NCBI RefSeq assembly: GCF_023806625.1
Contig: NZ_JAMTDX010000027.1
Coordinates: forward strand, 95,647-159,646
Reading direction: 5' to 3'
Length of the DNA: 64,000 nucleotides
Source of the DNA: Accumulibacter sp.
Lineage (GTDB): Bacteria; Pseudomonadota; Gammaproteobacteria; Burkholderiales; Rhodocyclaceae
Part shown: positions 50,677 to 59,185 of the stretch, one piece after another
Layout: the number at the start of each line of letters is the position of its first letter
Position numbering within the stretch: the stretch's first letter is position 1
Program-made: the position numbers and the translations under genes
Notes under the pieces: generated by a model
The model's database searches: none
Seen by the model: the letters and a program-made list of their open reading frames with translations, nothing else
What the model was told of the DNA's origin: nothing

Positions 50677-51797
50677 GGCGCCTGCTCCTTGAAATCGTCC
50701 GGCAGCCCGTTCTTGCCCAGGCGATGGCGGCGTTTCGACGGATGCGCGTCGAGCACCCAGGCCCCGTCTTCCTTCAACGTCAGCTCGGTCACCCCGCCGT
50801 AGTGCATGCCCAGCGAGAAGCGCCGGCCGATCAGGAAGAAGGTCGCGTCGATCCCGTGCGGCTCGGAAAGCAGCGTCAGCCGCTGGCCGGGCGTCCACAG
50901 CAGCCCATCGCCGGGCTTCCCAGGCGCGACGATGCGATGCCCGAGCACCCGCGCGCGGATCGTCCGGCCCTTCAGCCGGCTGTCCGACAAGAGCTTGCGC
51001 GCCCGGTCGCGGGCCAGCGCCTGCGTCTCGCACTCGTGGTCGGTGACGATCTTCGGACGGTACTGGATCGCCGCCATCTCCTCGTCGGTCCATGACGCCT
51101 TCTCGGCGTTCTTGCCGCTTTCGGTGATCGTCCCGTGCGCCTGGCCGAGCACCGTGACCACCGAATAGCGCTCGGCGATCGAGCGCGTCTCCTCGACGCT
51201 GAGCACGTTGTTCTCGGCCCCGTCGAAGCGCAGGATCAGCTCCGCCACCGGCGGCTTCGAGTAGTCCGGTCCGCCGATCACCAGCGTCCCGTCGGGCTCG
51301 AACCACGGCCACAGCCCGTTGGCCTCGGACACCCGCGCGAGCACGTCCCAGGCCGAATCGCCGGGCTCCACATTCACCTTCTCGCGTGTGCGCGTCGCGT
51401 CCGCGTCGATGCGGATCTTCGTCAGTCCCAGCGGGCGAACCACCTTCGCGACGATCTGTTCGAGCGTCGCCAGCTTGGCCACGAACACCGGCGCCGAACA
51501 ATCGACCAGCACCGCCGCTCCGTCGCGCCCCGAGAGGGTGAGCGCGTGCTCGCCGCGCGCCACGCGCAGCGACACTTCGTCAATCCGCCCCGAGAGCACC
51601 GTATCGTCGCCGATGGCGAGCTCGATCGTCGCCCCGGCGGAGAGCTCCGCAGGAACCGGTCCGCCGAGCGGCAAGCCGACCGACAGCTGCCAGCCGTCGG
51701 CCGGGACCAGCAAATCCGAATCGAGTTCGTACGATTCCCAGTCCTCGTGGACCTGGCCGCCGATCAGCAGCCGCACCCGCTCAGCGGGCGAAAGCAT
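50673..51797 (-). CDS. Mu gp44-like baseplate hub protein
   Basis: 374 residues. ERVRLLIGGQVHEDWESYEL, LSGRDGAAVLVDCSAPVF, PGDSAWDVLARVSEANGLWP and WTPGQRLTLL match the Mu P / gp44 hub family (late control D-like). Start at ATG 51797 within the gp43-like gene end (17-bp overlap). Forms the central hub carrying the spike. Confidence 0.9.
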   Translation of the reverse strand: MLSPAERVRLLIGGQVHEDWESYELDSDLLVPADGWQLSVGLPLGGPVPAELSAGATIELAIGDDTVLSGRIDEVSLRVARGEHALTLSGRDGAAVLVDCSAPVFVAKLATLEQIVAKVVRPLGLTKIRIDADATRTREKVNVEPGDSAWDVLARVSEANGLWPWFEPDGTLVIGGPDYSKPPVAELILRFDGAENNVLSVEETRSIAERYSVVTVLGQAHGTITESGKNAEKASWTDEEMAAIQYRPKIVTDHECETQALARDRARKLLSDSRLKGRTIRARVLGHRIVAPGKPGDGLLWTPGQRLTLLSEPHGIDATFFLIGRRFSLGMHYGGVTELTLKEDGAWVLDAHPSKRRHRLGKNGLPDDFKEQAP

Positions 51798-53022
51798 GGA
51801 TCGCCTCCCCGGCCTGCAGCGCATTGGGCAGACGCAGGGTGGGATTCAGCCGCGCCAGCTCGGGCGCGCGCGCGTGGTCCGCGTACCAGTGGTGCGCCTG
51901 CAGCCGCAAATTGCCGGTCACCTCCACCGTGCGCAGCAGCAGCGGCGGGCGCGCCTCGATGATCGCCTGCGCCGCCGACTGAACCGCCAGGGCCTGAGTC
52001 CGCAACGGCTCGGCGATCGCCCGCGCCGTTTCCAGCGCGAACGTCCGCCGGCAGTCCTCGATGGCCACGTCGAGTGCCGTGCGCGCCGCGTTGGCCACTT
52101 CCTCGATCTCCGGCGGCGAGAGCGTCGGCGTTACCGCCTCGGCCTGCAGCAGATCGGATGCGGCCAGCGCCACATGCGTCGCCCCGGTCACCGACCCCGT
52201 CGCCGCCACCGCGGCGATTGCCTGCGGCTCGCTCGGCGCAGACCCCGGTAGCCACGTCGTCACCCCCGTCGCCACCTCGGCGGACTCCGCAAATGCATCC
52301 CGGAACGTCGTCCACTGACTCTCGATCGACCGCCATCCGGTCATCAGGCTCGAACCGCTCGCCGACAGATCGAAGAAGGCATCGGCGATCGTCGACAGAT
52401 CCGCCGCCCAGGCGCGCGGCACCGCCAGCACGTCGAGGCCCGAGGTCACCACCCCGCTCACCTGCGAGGCCAGCGAGACCAGGGGCCCGAGCATCGCCTG
52501 GCGCAAATCGTCGAGCGGTTTCAACGGATTGAGCGAGCGCAGCGTGTCGACCACCTTGCCCAGCGCCTCGCTCACCGCCGATCGTCCGAGCTCGCCCGGT
52601 GCGCCGATCGCTTGCGCCTGCAGGCTCGCCAGCCCGCGCGAGAAGAATGGCTGTCCGGGGATCGCCTCGACGAACTCCACGCGCACCCGCGCCGCGTCGA
52701 CGTCGTCGGCGTGGTGCTCGATGCTATAGCGCTTGAGTTGCGCGCGCTCGATCGACCCGAAGACCGGGTGGATCAGTTCCCCGGCGCCGGCCTCGTCGAG
52801 CACCGCGAGAAAGCCCTGCAGCTGCTCCTCGTAGTCGTCGCCGAAGAAGATCGCCTCGAGCGAGACCGTCCGCGCCCCGGCGCCCAGGTCCTCGACATCC
52901 GCCCCGTCGAGGTACGGGTACGCGTGCTCCACCGTCGAGCGCTCGCGCGCGTCGGTCGTCGCCAGCACGTCGAAAACGACGCCCCGGAAGGACGCCTCGA
53001 GCAGAGATTGTTCCCAGGCCAT
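51781..53022 (-). CDS. Mu gp43-like DNA circularisation N-terminal domain protein
   Basis: 413 residues. MAWEQSLLEASFRGVVFDVL, EHAYPYLDGADVEDLGAGAR and FFGDDYEEQL are the DNA_circ_N signature; the C-terminal half is Ala-rich and helical. Despite the family name it is a tail baseplate component (gpN). Located between tape measure and hub as in Mu. Confidence 0.9.
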   Translation of the reverse strand: MAWEQSLLEASFRGVVFDVLATTDARERSTVEHAYPYLDGADVEDLGAGARTVSLEAIFFGDDYEEQLQGFLAVLDEAGAGELIHPVFGSIERAQLKRYSIEHHADDVDAARVRVEFVEAIPGQPFFSRGLASLQAQAIGAPGELGRSAVSEALGKVVDTLRSLNPLKPLDDLRQAMLGPLVSLASQVSGVVTSGLDVLAVPRAWAADLSTIADAFFDLSASGSSLMTGWRSIESQWTTFRDAFAESAEVATGVTTWLPGSAPSEPQAIAAVAATGSVTGATHVALAASDLLQAEAVTPTLSPPEIEEVANAARTALDVAIEDCRRTFALETARAIAEPLRTQALAVQSAAQAIIEARPPLLLRTVEVTGNLRLQAHHWYADHARAPELARLNPTLRLPNALQAGEAIHAFAR

Positions 53023-53086
53023 GGGAGCATCTTACGCGCGCGCGAAGCCGGCCGGCGAGGCGAAGCCCTTCAGCGCGCGCACCGTA

Positions 53087-54811
53087 TCAATTGCGTTGCG
53101 CATCGCGCGCATTCACCCGGTTGACCGAAGCCGCAACGACCGCACCGTCGAGCACCAGCTTGTTCTCGACGACGATCGGCTTGTTCAGCTCGGCCTGCTC
53201 CTTGCGGTGCAAGGCGTCGTAGATCCACTCGCCCAGGGTCTGATCCTTGCGGGTGAGCGCCGCGGTCAACGCGTTGATCGCCGAGTTGACCGCCGGCCCC
53301 ACCATCTCGTAGCCGATCTGCCAACCCGAAGCGGCCGCCCCGATCGCGCCGAGTCCCGTACCGACCGCGCCCGCCGCCCTGGCGAGCTTGCCCTGCGGTC
53401 GTTGCGGGCCGTCGTTCGGCCCCATCCCGCCCGGGGGCCCCGGCATCCCTGCCGTCCCCGCCTGGCCACCCATCGCCACCGGCCAGTTGGTGACGAAGAC
53501 CTGCTGCACCCCGCCGAGGCCTCCCGCTCCGGGCAATCCGCCGGCCGTTCCCTGCTGGGCTATCCGCGCCTGGCGGTTCCTGGCGTAGCGTCCGGCCAGC
53601 CACAGCCCGGCCACGCCGGCGCCGGCGGCCATCACCTGGCCGGGATGGTCGGCGAAGGTTTCGGCCATCCGGCCGGCAAAGTCCGCCCCCTGCGTCACCC
53701 CCTCGCCGAGCGCGCCCTTCTCGACCTGAATCCGGCCCTTCAGGACGCGCCCGAAATTGCTGCGCCGGATCTCCTCCACGTCCCTGTTCAGCGTCTGGCT
53801 CCCTGCCGCTCCGCGAGCCGCGCGCATCTGCTCCTCGATCTCGTCGATCGAGCGCATCATCTGCAGCCAGAAATCCCGCGTGTATTGGTCGCGAAAGCCC
53901 GCCTGAGACATCTTGAACGGGTTGTCCAGGCCCTTCGCCTTGAGCGCCTTGGCCAGGTCGAGCATGCCCTGCACGCCGCCTTCGCCGTAGAACCGCCCTT
54001 CGGGCATGAACTGCTCGACATCGATGCCGGTCGCCGCCTTGATGTGCTGGACGTACATCTTGTCGGTGATGTGCCCGAGGCCGTGCTTGATCAGCGTCGA
54101 CACCTCGCCCGGCTGGGTCGCCGGCTTGATCTTCTGCATCACCTGGGTCAGCGCGCCGGCGAAGTTCAGCGCGGTCTCGCCGCCCATGCCGACCCGGGCC
54201 ATCTCGTTGAGGTACTCCGGGGCGTAGGTCGACAGGCTCTTGGCCTCGAAGCGGCCCTGCTTCGAGTGGTAGTAGAGCATGTCGTGCATCGCCGCCATGC
54301 GCGACGGATCGACCTGGAACTTCTGTTGAATGTCGAAGTCCATGTTGGCGATGTCGGAAATCGTCGAGCGGAAGGCCAGCGCCGCGCGCGCCGCCTCCTC
54401 GATCGTCCCGGCGATCGCCTCGTACTTCATGCCCGCGTTGGCCAGCGTGCGCATGCCCTCGGCGATATCCGACGGCGTCGCCAGCAGGTCCGTGGCCCGC
54501 TCGACCGCCGCCTTGCGCATGGCCATCGCCTGATCCTGCGTCATCTCGGCGAGCTGCTTCATCTCGAGGAGCTTCTTCTCGAATTCCAGATTCGCCTCGA
54601 TCGCCCGCTTGACCAGCCCGAGCCCGCCGGCCATGGCGAGCAGCCGCGTCGCGGTGGAGAAGCCGTTGAGGTCGCGCCACGCCTGCTTCACGCTGTCGGA
54701 GACCTGGCCGAAGCCCTTGCGCGCGCTGTCGGTGAAACGGCGCAGACCGGCGGCCGCCGCGTCGTTGCCGTGCAGCCTCAGCCAGAGCGCGACTTGCAGA
54801 CTGGCATTCAT
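53087..54811 (-). CDS. Phage tail tape measure protein
   Basis: 574 residues; short for a tape measure protein but in the right place between gp41 and gp43. Helical N-terminus (KGFGQVSDSVKQAWRDLNGF), repeated MAMRKAAVERATDLLATPSD-type segments, a hydrophobic stretch VMAAGAGVAGLWLAGRYA (about 415-432), and a Gly/Pro-rich segment (GGQAGTAGMPGPPGGMGPND). Fixes tail length and may help DNA cross the membrane. Confidence 0.85.
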   Translation of the reverse strand: MNASLQVALWLRLHGNDAAAAGLRRFTDSARKGFGQVSDSVKQAWRDLNGFSTATRLLAMAGGLGLVKRAIEANLEFEKKLLEMKQLAEMTQDQAMAMRKAAVERATDLLATPSDIAEGMRTLANAGMKYEAIAGTIEEAARAALAFRSTISDIANMDFDIQQKFQVDPSRMAAMHDMLYYHSKQGRFEAKSLSTYAPEYLNEMARVGMGGETALNFAGALTQVMQKIKPATQPGEVSTLIKHGLGHITDKMYVQHIKAATGIDVEQFMPEGRFYGEGGVQGMLDLAKALKAKGLDNPFKMSQAGFRDQYTRDFWLQMMRSIDEIEEQMRAARGAAGSQTLNRDVEEIRRSNFGRVLKGRIQVEKGALGEGVTQGADFAGRMAETFADHPGQVMAAGAGVAGLWLAGRYARNRQARIAQQGTAGGLPGAGGLGGVQQVFVTNWPVAMGGQAGTAGMPGPPGGMGPNDGPQRPQGKLARAAGAVGTGLGAIGAAASGWQIGYEMVGPAVNSAINALTAALTRKDQTLGEWIYDALHRKEQAELNKPIVVENKLVLDGAVVAASVNRVNARDAQRN

Positions 54812-54827
54812 CGGCTACACTGGAACC

Positions 54828-55046
54828 ATGGAGAGACACTGCGAAACGCTGGCGGAGCTCATTGGCGATCTCTTTTTCGTCTGGCTGCTGTACTGGGTGC
54901 TGGCCGGCGTCGGGGTGGTTCTTTGGGCCGTCGCCTCGGCGCTCATCTGGCTGGCCATCTTCGGCGCCCACCTCGCCGCAGCCGTGGCAGTCGGCCTGTG
55001 GCGTCTCGGCCGGCGTTACTTCTGCGGCCGGCGCGCCGAAACATAA
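54828..55046 (+). CDS. Possible small membrane protein on the opposite strand
   Basis: 72 residues with a charged start (MERHCETLAELIGD) and two hydrophobic segments (LFFVWLLYWVLAGVGVVLWA and SALIWLAIFGAHLAAAVAVG), ending with basic residues. It fills the only gap of the late operon (between tape measure and gp41') and overlaps the frameshifted end of gp41. No strong ribosome binding site. It could be a real moron-like gene or a shadow. Confidence 0.35.
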   Translation: MERHCETLAELIGDLFFVWLLYWVLAGVGVVLWAVASALIWLAIFGAHLAAAVAVGLWRLGRRYFCGRRAET

Positions 55047-55638
55047 CGCCGCGTCTGGCCGCCGTCAGGTTCCTGCTGCTCGGCCTCGGCGGCGGCCATG
55101 CCGAGCATCCACAGCCATTGCCCGTCGGTCAGCTGGCAGGCGGGGAGGCCAAAGCAGTGATGAGCCTTTTCAGCGTATCGGTACTTGAAACGCTCGAAAG
55201 CGTCGTCCCGGGACTTTTTTTTACCTCCTCGAGCAGCGCGAGAAACGCCGCTTCGTCGAGCGTGCGCGGCGAGGGCGAATACTGCTGCTCGTGCTCGACG
55301 TACGCCTCGATCAGGAAGGTCTGCTCGGCGCGCGTCAGAGCCGCACGCAGCTTGGCCGCCGAGGTAGCCACCGGGTTGCCGGTGTCCGGATCGACCAGCG
55401 CGCGGGTCAGCAGCTGGCTGGCCTTTTCCGCTTCGTAAGCCTCCGACGACCCGACCGACAGGTCCAGCCCGATCGCCTGCATCGTCTGCAGCGTGGCGAT
55501 CTGGGCTTCCAGATAATCCTGCTCGGTGAGAATGCGCAGGCCCAGGTCGACCTCGCCGAGGCGTACCCGGGCAATCGCCTCGCGCCCCGCCTTGAGCCTG
55601 GCCAGCAAGTTGCCGCCGGCCAACGGCGCGCCCATCAC
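55016..55638 (-). CDS. Tail assembly chaperone, -1 frameshift product (gp41')
   Basis: Same start as the zero-frame protein. After slippage at 55212-55219 the product continues KKKSRDDAFERFKYRYAEKA, then HHCFGLPACQLTDGQWLWML, giving about 207 residues. Two overlapping chaperone products made by frameshift are a conserved feature of long-tailed phages (G/GT in lambda). The 65-codon extension is open without stops, which supports the reading. Confidence 0.75.
55129..55638 (-). CDS. Tail assembly chaperone, zero-frame product (Mu gp41-like)
   Basis: 169 residues. GNLLARLKAGREAIARVRLG and a helical core (LDEAAFLALLEEVKKSPGTT) fit the small tail assembly chaperone encoded between tube and tape measure genes. 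A slippery A8 run near the 3' end allows a -1 shift into a longer form ending at 55016. The zero-frame product ends SSVSSTDTLKRLITALASPPAS. The start overlaps the tube gene stop (ATGA). Confidence 0.8.
   Translation of the reverse strand: MMGAPLAGGNLLARLKAGREAIARVRLGEVDLGLRILTEQDYLEAQIATLQTMQAIGLDLSVGSSEAYEAEKASQLLTRALVDPDTGNPVATSAAKLRAALTRAEQTFLIEAYVEHEQQYSPSPRTLDEAAFLALLEEVKKSPGTTLSSVSSTDTLKRLITALASPPAS
55212..55219 (-). promoter_or_regulatory. Programmed -1 frameshift site (A8)
   Basis: Eight consecutive A residues on the coding strand read GTA AAA AAA AGT in the zero frame; slippage by -1 gives AAG as the next codon. A GC-rich segment (GTCCCGGGAC, itself a perfect palindrome) follows directly and could serve as the stimulatory hairpin. 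Confidence 0.75.
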
Positions 55639-56009
55639 TCGACCACCTCGCGCAGCGCGACCATCGACAGATCCTGCTTCGCCTCGTTATCGACCGAGTA
55701 TTTCTTGCCCACATCGACGGTGAAGCAGTCCAGGTACGAGGTGCGCTTGCCCCCCGACTGCATGGGGTAGATGGTGATCTTCGCCCCCTGGATGTCCGAC
55801 CACTTGACGTCGCCGGTCACCGGGATGACCGCCGTGACCTTGAGGTCGTACTCGCCGACGCCTTTTGCGAAGCCCTTCGCGCGGCCCGTCCGGTTCATCG
55901 TCTTGACCAGCTTGCGCCCGGTCTTGAAGGTCACGTCGAGGCTCTCGATTTCCACCTCCTGGCCGTCGATCTCCATCACGATCGCGCCCAGGTATTCAGT
56001 CAGTGCCAT
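55635..56009 (-). CDS. Phage tail tube protein (Mu gpM-like)
   Basis: 124 residues. MALTEYLGAIVMEIDGQEVE and VTFKTGRKLVKTMNRTGRAK, then GVGEYDLKVTAVIPVTGDVK, match the tail tube family of Mu-like phages. Forms the inner tube inside the sheath. Located between sheath and chaperone. Confidence 0.9.
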   Translation of the reverse strand: MALTEYLGAIVMEIDGQEVEIESLDVTFKTGRKLVKTMNRTGRAKGFAKGVGEYDLKVTAVIPVTGDVKWSDIQGAKITIYPMQSGGKRTSYLDCFTVDVGKKYSVDNEAKQDLSMVALREVVE

Positions 56010-56028
56010 GATGTTCTCCGGTCAGGGT

Positions 56029-57447
56029 TCAGAGGAGCAGATCGATCCGCCCGGCGAACACGTGCAGCCCGTTCACCACGTCGCAGGGGATTTTCGCGTC
56101 GAGCCGGTTCGGATCCTGCAAATCGCGTTCGACGAGCACCCCGGCCGCGTTGTCGGCCACCGCCTCGACGATCTCCAGTTCCTCGAGCTTGTAAAGCACG
56201 TCGAGGATCTCCGAGCGCACCTTGTCGGCCGTCCGGCTGGAGAGCTTCTCGCGCGGGAAGCGCAGGGTGATCCGCTCGCGCACCGCCTTGCGCACGTAGT
56301 CGAGCGTGCGGATGGTCGTCAGATCGAGCAGCGAGATGTCCGGCACGCTGTTCGCGTCGAGCGTGTAGGTGGTCACCGCGCGGACGATCTGCACCTTGTC
56401 TCCGGGACCGATCTCGCTCGGCGTCACCCCGTTGTACAGCGCGCTCTCCTGCTCCGTCCGGGAAAGCCGGTTGGCCAGCGGGTTGGCCAGGATCCCGGTC
56501 AGCGCCAGCGTGTTCAGCGGCCGCGCCGGGTCTTCCTCGCTGGCGATCACCGCGCCGTACGCGGCGGCCACCTCGTAGACCGATTCGTAGGCCGTGGGCA
56601 GCAGGATGCCGGTGATCCGCCCACTATTGACGCCAGACGCCACCGTCGTCGCATTGGCCAGCGTGCCGACGTGCGCATAGACGCCGATCGCGCCGCGCTG
56701 TTCGAGCGGCCCGCTGACGGCGTCCAGATGGGTGCGCAGCGCGGTGAGGTTCGTGGTGTCGTTCCACGGCACGATCACGATGTGATGCCCGGAGGCGAAG
56801 ACGACGGCCAGCGCCGTGGCCAGCGTCGGATCGGTCGCCCCGGAAGCCGGGTTGGTGTTGGCCACCGTCACCCCGGCCGCGGTCGTGCTGCTCGAGACGC
56901 GCAGCCCGTTGCCCAGCGTGCCCTTGTTCTTGGCGGTCATGGTCACCACGTTGGTCGCCACCGACGCGGTCACCGGCAGGTCCGGCTGCTTGTCGAACTG
57001 CGCCTTGAGTGCGGTGGCGATGGCGTTCTGCGCGTCGGTGGCGGCGATCGCGATGGTCACCGTCTGGTCGCCGACGTTGACCGTCAGCACGCCGGAGGCG
57101 GTCGCCGTACCGGTCACCGTCACCGTGTTCGTCGCCGCGACGCCGGCGGCGTCGTCCATCGCGATCACCGAGAGCGTCAGGTAGGGATTCGCCTGCAGCG
57201 CCGCGCGGACCATCAGATGGGCGATCGAACCGCGCCCGAAGTAGGTCGCCGCGTCGGCATCCGAGAAGACGTCGACGACGGTATTGGCAGCGACCGTGCC
57301 GGTCGACAGGCGCTGCCCGACGATCAGCGTCTTCTGCAGATTGTTGGGCAGCGTGCGCACCGCCAAGGCGGTGTTGAACTCGAAGTAACGCCCCGGCTTG
57401 CGGATGCTCGCCGGGATGTTCGAGAAAGAGATGTTCGGCGAGGCCAT
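56029..57447 (-). CDS. Phage tail sheath protein (Mu gpL-like)
   Basis: 472 residues. NISFSNIPASIRKPGRYFEF, LPNNLQKTLIVGQRL, DAATYFGRGSIAHLMVRAAL and C-terminal RFPREKLSSRTADKVRSEIL are the sheath family signatures. Contractile sheath shows this is a myovirus tail. Start overlaps the gp38-like stop by one base. Confidence 0.93.
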   Translation of the reverse strand: MASPNISFSNIPASIRKPGRYFEFNTALAVRTLPNNLQKTLIVGQRLSTGTVAANTVVDVFSDADAATYFGRGSIAHLMVRAALQANPYLTLSVIAMDDAAGVAATNTVTVTGTATASGVLTVNVGDQTVTIAIAATDAQNAIATALKAQFDKQPDLPVTASVATNVVTMTAKNKGTLGNGLRVSSSTTAAGVTVANTNPASGATDPTLATALAVVFASGHHIVIVPWNDTTNLTALRTHLDAVSGPLEQRGAIGVYAHVGTLANATTVASGVNSGRITGILLPTAYESVYEVAAAYGAVIASEEDPARPLNTLALTGILANPLANRLSRTEQESALYNGVTPSEIGPGDKVQIVRAVTTYTLDANSVPDISLLDLTTIRTLDYVRKAVRERITLRFPREKLSSRTADKVRSEILDVLYKLEELEIVEAVADNAAGVLVERDLQDPNRLDAKIPCDVVNGLHVFAGRIDLLL

Positions 57448-57701
57448 CAGCGACTCCTACGCGGCTTGTGGTCGGGCGACTGCCCGGTTTGCAGGGACCC
57501 TTCGCCAGGGTCCTTGCCTTCTTCCGGCGACGGCTCGGCAGCGGCGACCTCGAACAGATCGCCGTCGCTGATCCGCCGACGGGTGTACGCCGTATCCGGG
57601 ACCTCGAAACCGAGGGATCCCGCGGGCGGCGTGTCGAGAACGTAGTCCCGCGGGCTGTTCTCGCGGGGGACCTTGAGTCCCGGTGCGGCAAGGACGAGCA
57701 T
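57447..57701 (-). CDS. Mu gp38-like DUF2635 protein
   Basis: 84 residues. MLVLAAPGLKVPRENSPRDY, then VPDTAYTRRRISDGDLFEV, matches DUF2635, a small protein always before the sheath gene in Mu-like phages. The C-terminal 30 residues are Ser/Gly/Pro-rich. Function unknown. Confidence 0.85.
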   Translation of the reverse strand: MLVLAAPGLKVPRENSPRDYVLDTPPAGSLGFEVPDTAYTRRRISDGDLFEVAAAEPSPEEGKDPGEGSLQTGQSPDHKPRRSR

Positions 57702-57763
57702 CTTCACCCCTTCGACGGCGGTGGCCGGACTCCCCCGGCCAGGGTTTTCGTGATCGGCACGGG

Positions 57764-57973
57764 TCACTGGACGGCGCGCCTGGCCGGCAGCCATTGCGTT
57801 CCGTCCCACTGGCGCAGCAGCTTCCCGTCGGCCGTGCTGATGCCCTGGCCGACCAGCGCCTTGACGATTGCGCGCAGTTCCCGGTTGCGCTCGGCGAGCT
57901 TGAAGGCCGAGTCCAGCGCCAGCTGACTGCGCGGCTGCCTCGCCCACCCGAGAGGGTCAGACGGCCCGGCCAT
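57764..57973 (-). CDS. Small phage protein between gp37 and gp38
   Basis: 69 residues: a helical start (QLALDSAFKLAERNRELRAI) and a short ADGKLLRQWDGTQWLPARR end. Its start overlaps the gp37-like stop by one base, so it belongs to the late operon. No family recognised. Confidence 0.6.
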   Translation of the reverse strand: MAGPSDPLGWARQPRSQLALDSAFKLAERNRELRAIVKALVGQGISTADGKLLRQWDGTQWLPARRAVQ

Positions 57974-58548
57974 CAGCTCAGGGTCACCAGGTCGGATGCA
58001 TCGGCGAGCGCATCGCCCGGCAGCAGGTAGTAGTTCAGGCCGACGCGCAGCCAGTCCACCTCGCTCGCCTCGTCCGGCAGCGTGAATACGTACTCGGTCA
58101 GGAACTCGATCGAGAAGACGCTCAGCGCCTCGGCCCCGATCCGCGTGTTGTAGAGCGTCTTCACCGGGCCCGGCGACAGCGGCTTGATCGGCAGATCGAA
58201 ATCCATCCCTGAGAGCAGCAGGCGCACGTCGTCGAGGATCTGATAGCTGCCCGGGCTGCTCACCGTGCCGTGCCGCGTTTGCCGCTCGCTGCGCACATTG
58301 CGCGTGCCGACGAGCACCATCAGCGTCGGCGAGCACAGATACTTTCGCTCGGTCAGCCGTTTCACCTTCTCGCCGGCCACCGTCACCCACGCCGCCGGAA
58401 AGCGGCGCACCTGCGTCCAGAACGTCTCGTCGTCGAATTCGCCGCCGTAGCTGGCCACCTCGGCCAGCGCGTAGCCCAGCGCGCCACTCGTCGCCGACGC
58501 GGTCAGGCGGTCGATCACCGCATCTTCGAGCTGGGCGTAGATGAGCAT
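57973..58548 (-). CDS. Mu gp37-like DUF1834 protein
   Basis: 191 residues. AQLEDAVIDRLTASA, EFDDETFWTQVRRFPAAWVT, CSPTLMVLVGTRNVRSERQT and LDDVRLLLSGMDFDLPIKPL follow the DUF1834/gp37 pattern; likely a tail terminator protein. ATG 58548; longer upstream frame is overlap with gp36. Confidence 0.87.
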   Translation of the reverse strand: MLIYAQLEDAVIDRLTASATSGALGYALAEVASYGGEFDDETFWTQVRRFPAAWVTVAGEKVKRLTERKYLCSPTLMVLVGTRNVRSERQTRHGTVSSPGSYQILDDVRLLLSGMDFDLPIKPLSPGPVKTLYNTRIGAEALSVFSIEFLTEYVFTLPDEASEVDWLRVGLNYYLLPGDALADASDLVTLS

Positions 58549-58552
58549 CGGC

Positions 58553-58987
58553 TCAGCCGATGAAATCGGCCAGCGTGTCGGCGGTGAACACCCGATCGGA
58601 GCCGGTGGCCACGATGCGCGCGCCCTCGCCGGCCGCCGTGTGCGCCGTCGCCTCGGCGCCGAGTACCGTCTTGCCGTCGCGCACCGATTCGAGGTAGCGG
58701 ATGGCGTCCTTGTAACGCGCACGCACGACTTCGACTTCCGCGACGCCGGCTCCGGAGAGCAGGTAGCGGGCCAGGTCGCCGGCGATCATCCGCAGCACGG
58801 GATAGACTCCGCTGAGCGGCAGGCTGTAGCGGGCGACGAGGTAGGAATCGATCAGCGCGTCGGCGTCGGCGAGCGCCCGGGCGAGCACCGCCGGATCGAT
58901 CACCCCGACCGAGTCGCGATCGGTGAGCGCGATCAGCTCGCGTTCGCCGAACTGATCGACCAGATTCTGCTGCGTCGCGTAGGGCAT
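58553..58987 (-). CDS. Mu gp36-like DUF1320 protein (head-tail connector)
   Basis: 144 residues. MPYATQQNLVDQFGERELIA and ALADADALIDSYLVARYSLP, then MIAGDLARYLLSG, are the DUF1320 signature, a head-completion connector at the portal. Normal length. Confidence 0.92.
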   Translation of the reverse strand: MPYATQQNLVDQFGERELIALTDRDSVGVIDPAVLARALADADALIDSYLVARYSLPLSGVYPVLRMIAGDLARYLLSGAGVAEVEVVRARYKDAIRYLESVRDGKTVLGAEATAHTAAGEGARIVATGSDRVFTADTLADFIG

Positions 58988-58990
58988 TGC

Positions 58991-59185
58991 CTATCGAGTC
59001 TTCCGCTTGCCGGCGGATATCGGCACCACCGCCGCGCCGTCCGGATCGAGACCGTCGACCGGGCCTTCGACGGCGCCGGCGACGAGCAGCACCGCGCCGA
59101 CCTCCGCATCGACGGCGATTTCGCTGCCGACCGCGTGAGGCACCCCGTCGTGCTCGACGGGGCTGAGCGCCCGATACGTCGGCAT
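58991..59185 (-). CDS. Mu gp35-like small protein
   Basis: 64 residues: MPTYRALSPVEHDGVPHAVG, then a hydrophobic strand region (AEVGAVLLVAGAVEG). Matches in size and position the short gp35/HI1506-type protein after the capsid gene. Its start overlaps the capsid stop by one base. Confidence 0.75.
   Translation of the reverse strand: MPTYRALSPVEHDGVPHAVGSEIAVDAEVGAVLLVAGAVEGPVDGLDPDGAAVVPISAGKRKTR

Noticed and set aside
53021-55438. 805-codon rightward frame across the tape measure gene
   Set aside because: Antisense to tape measure and chaperone genes; His/Arg/Leu-rich with no motif.
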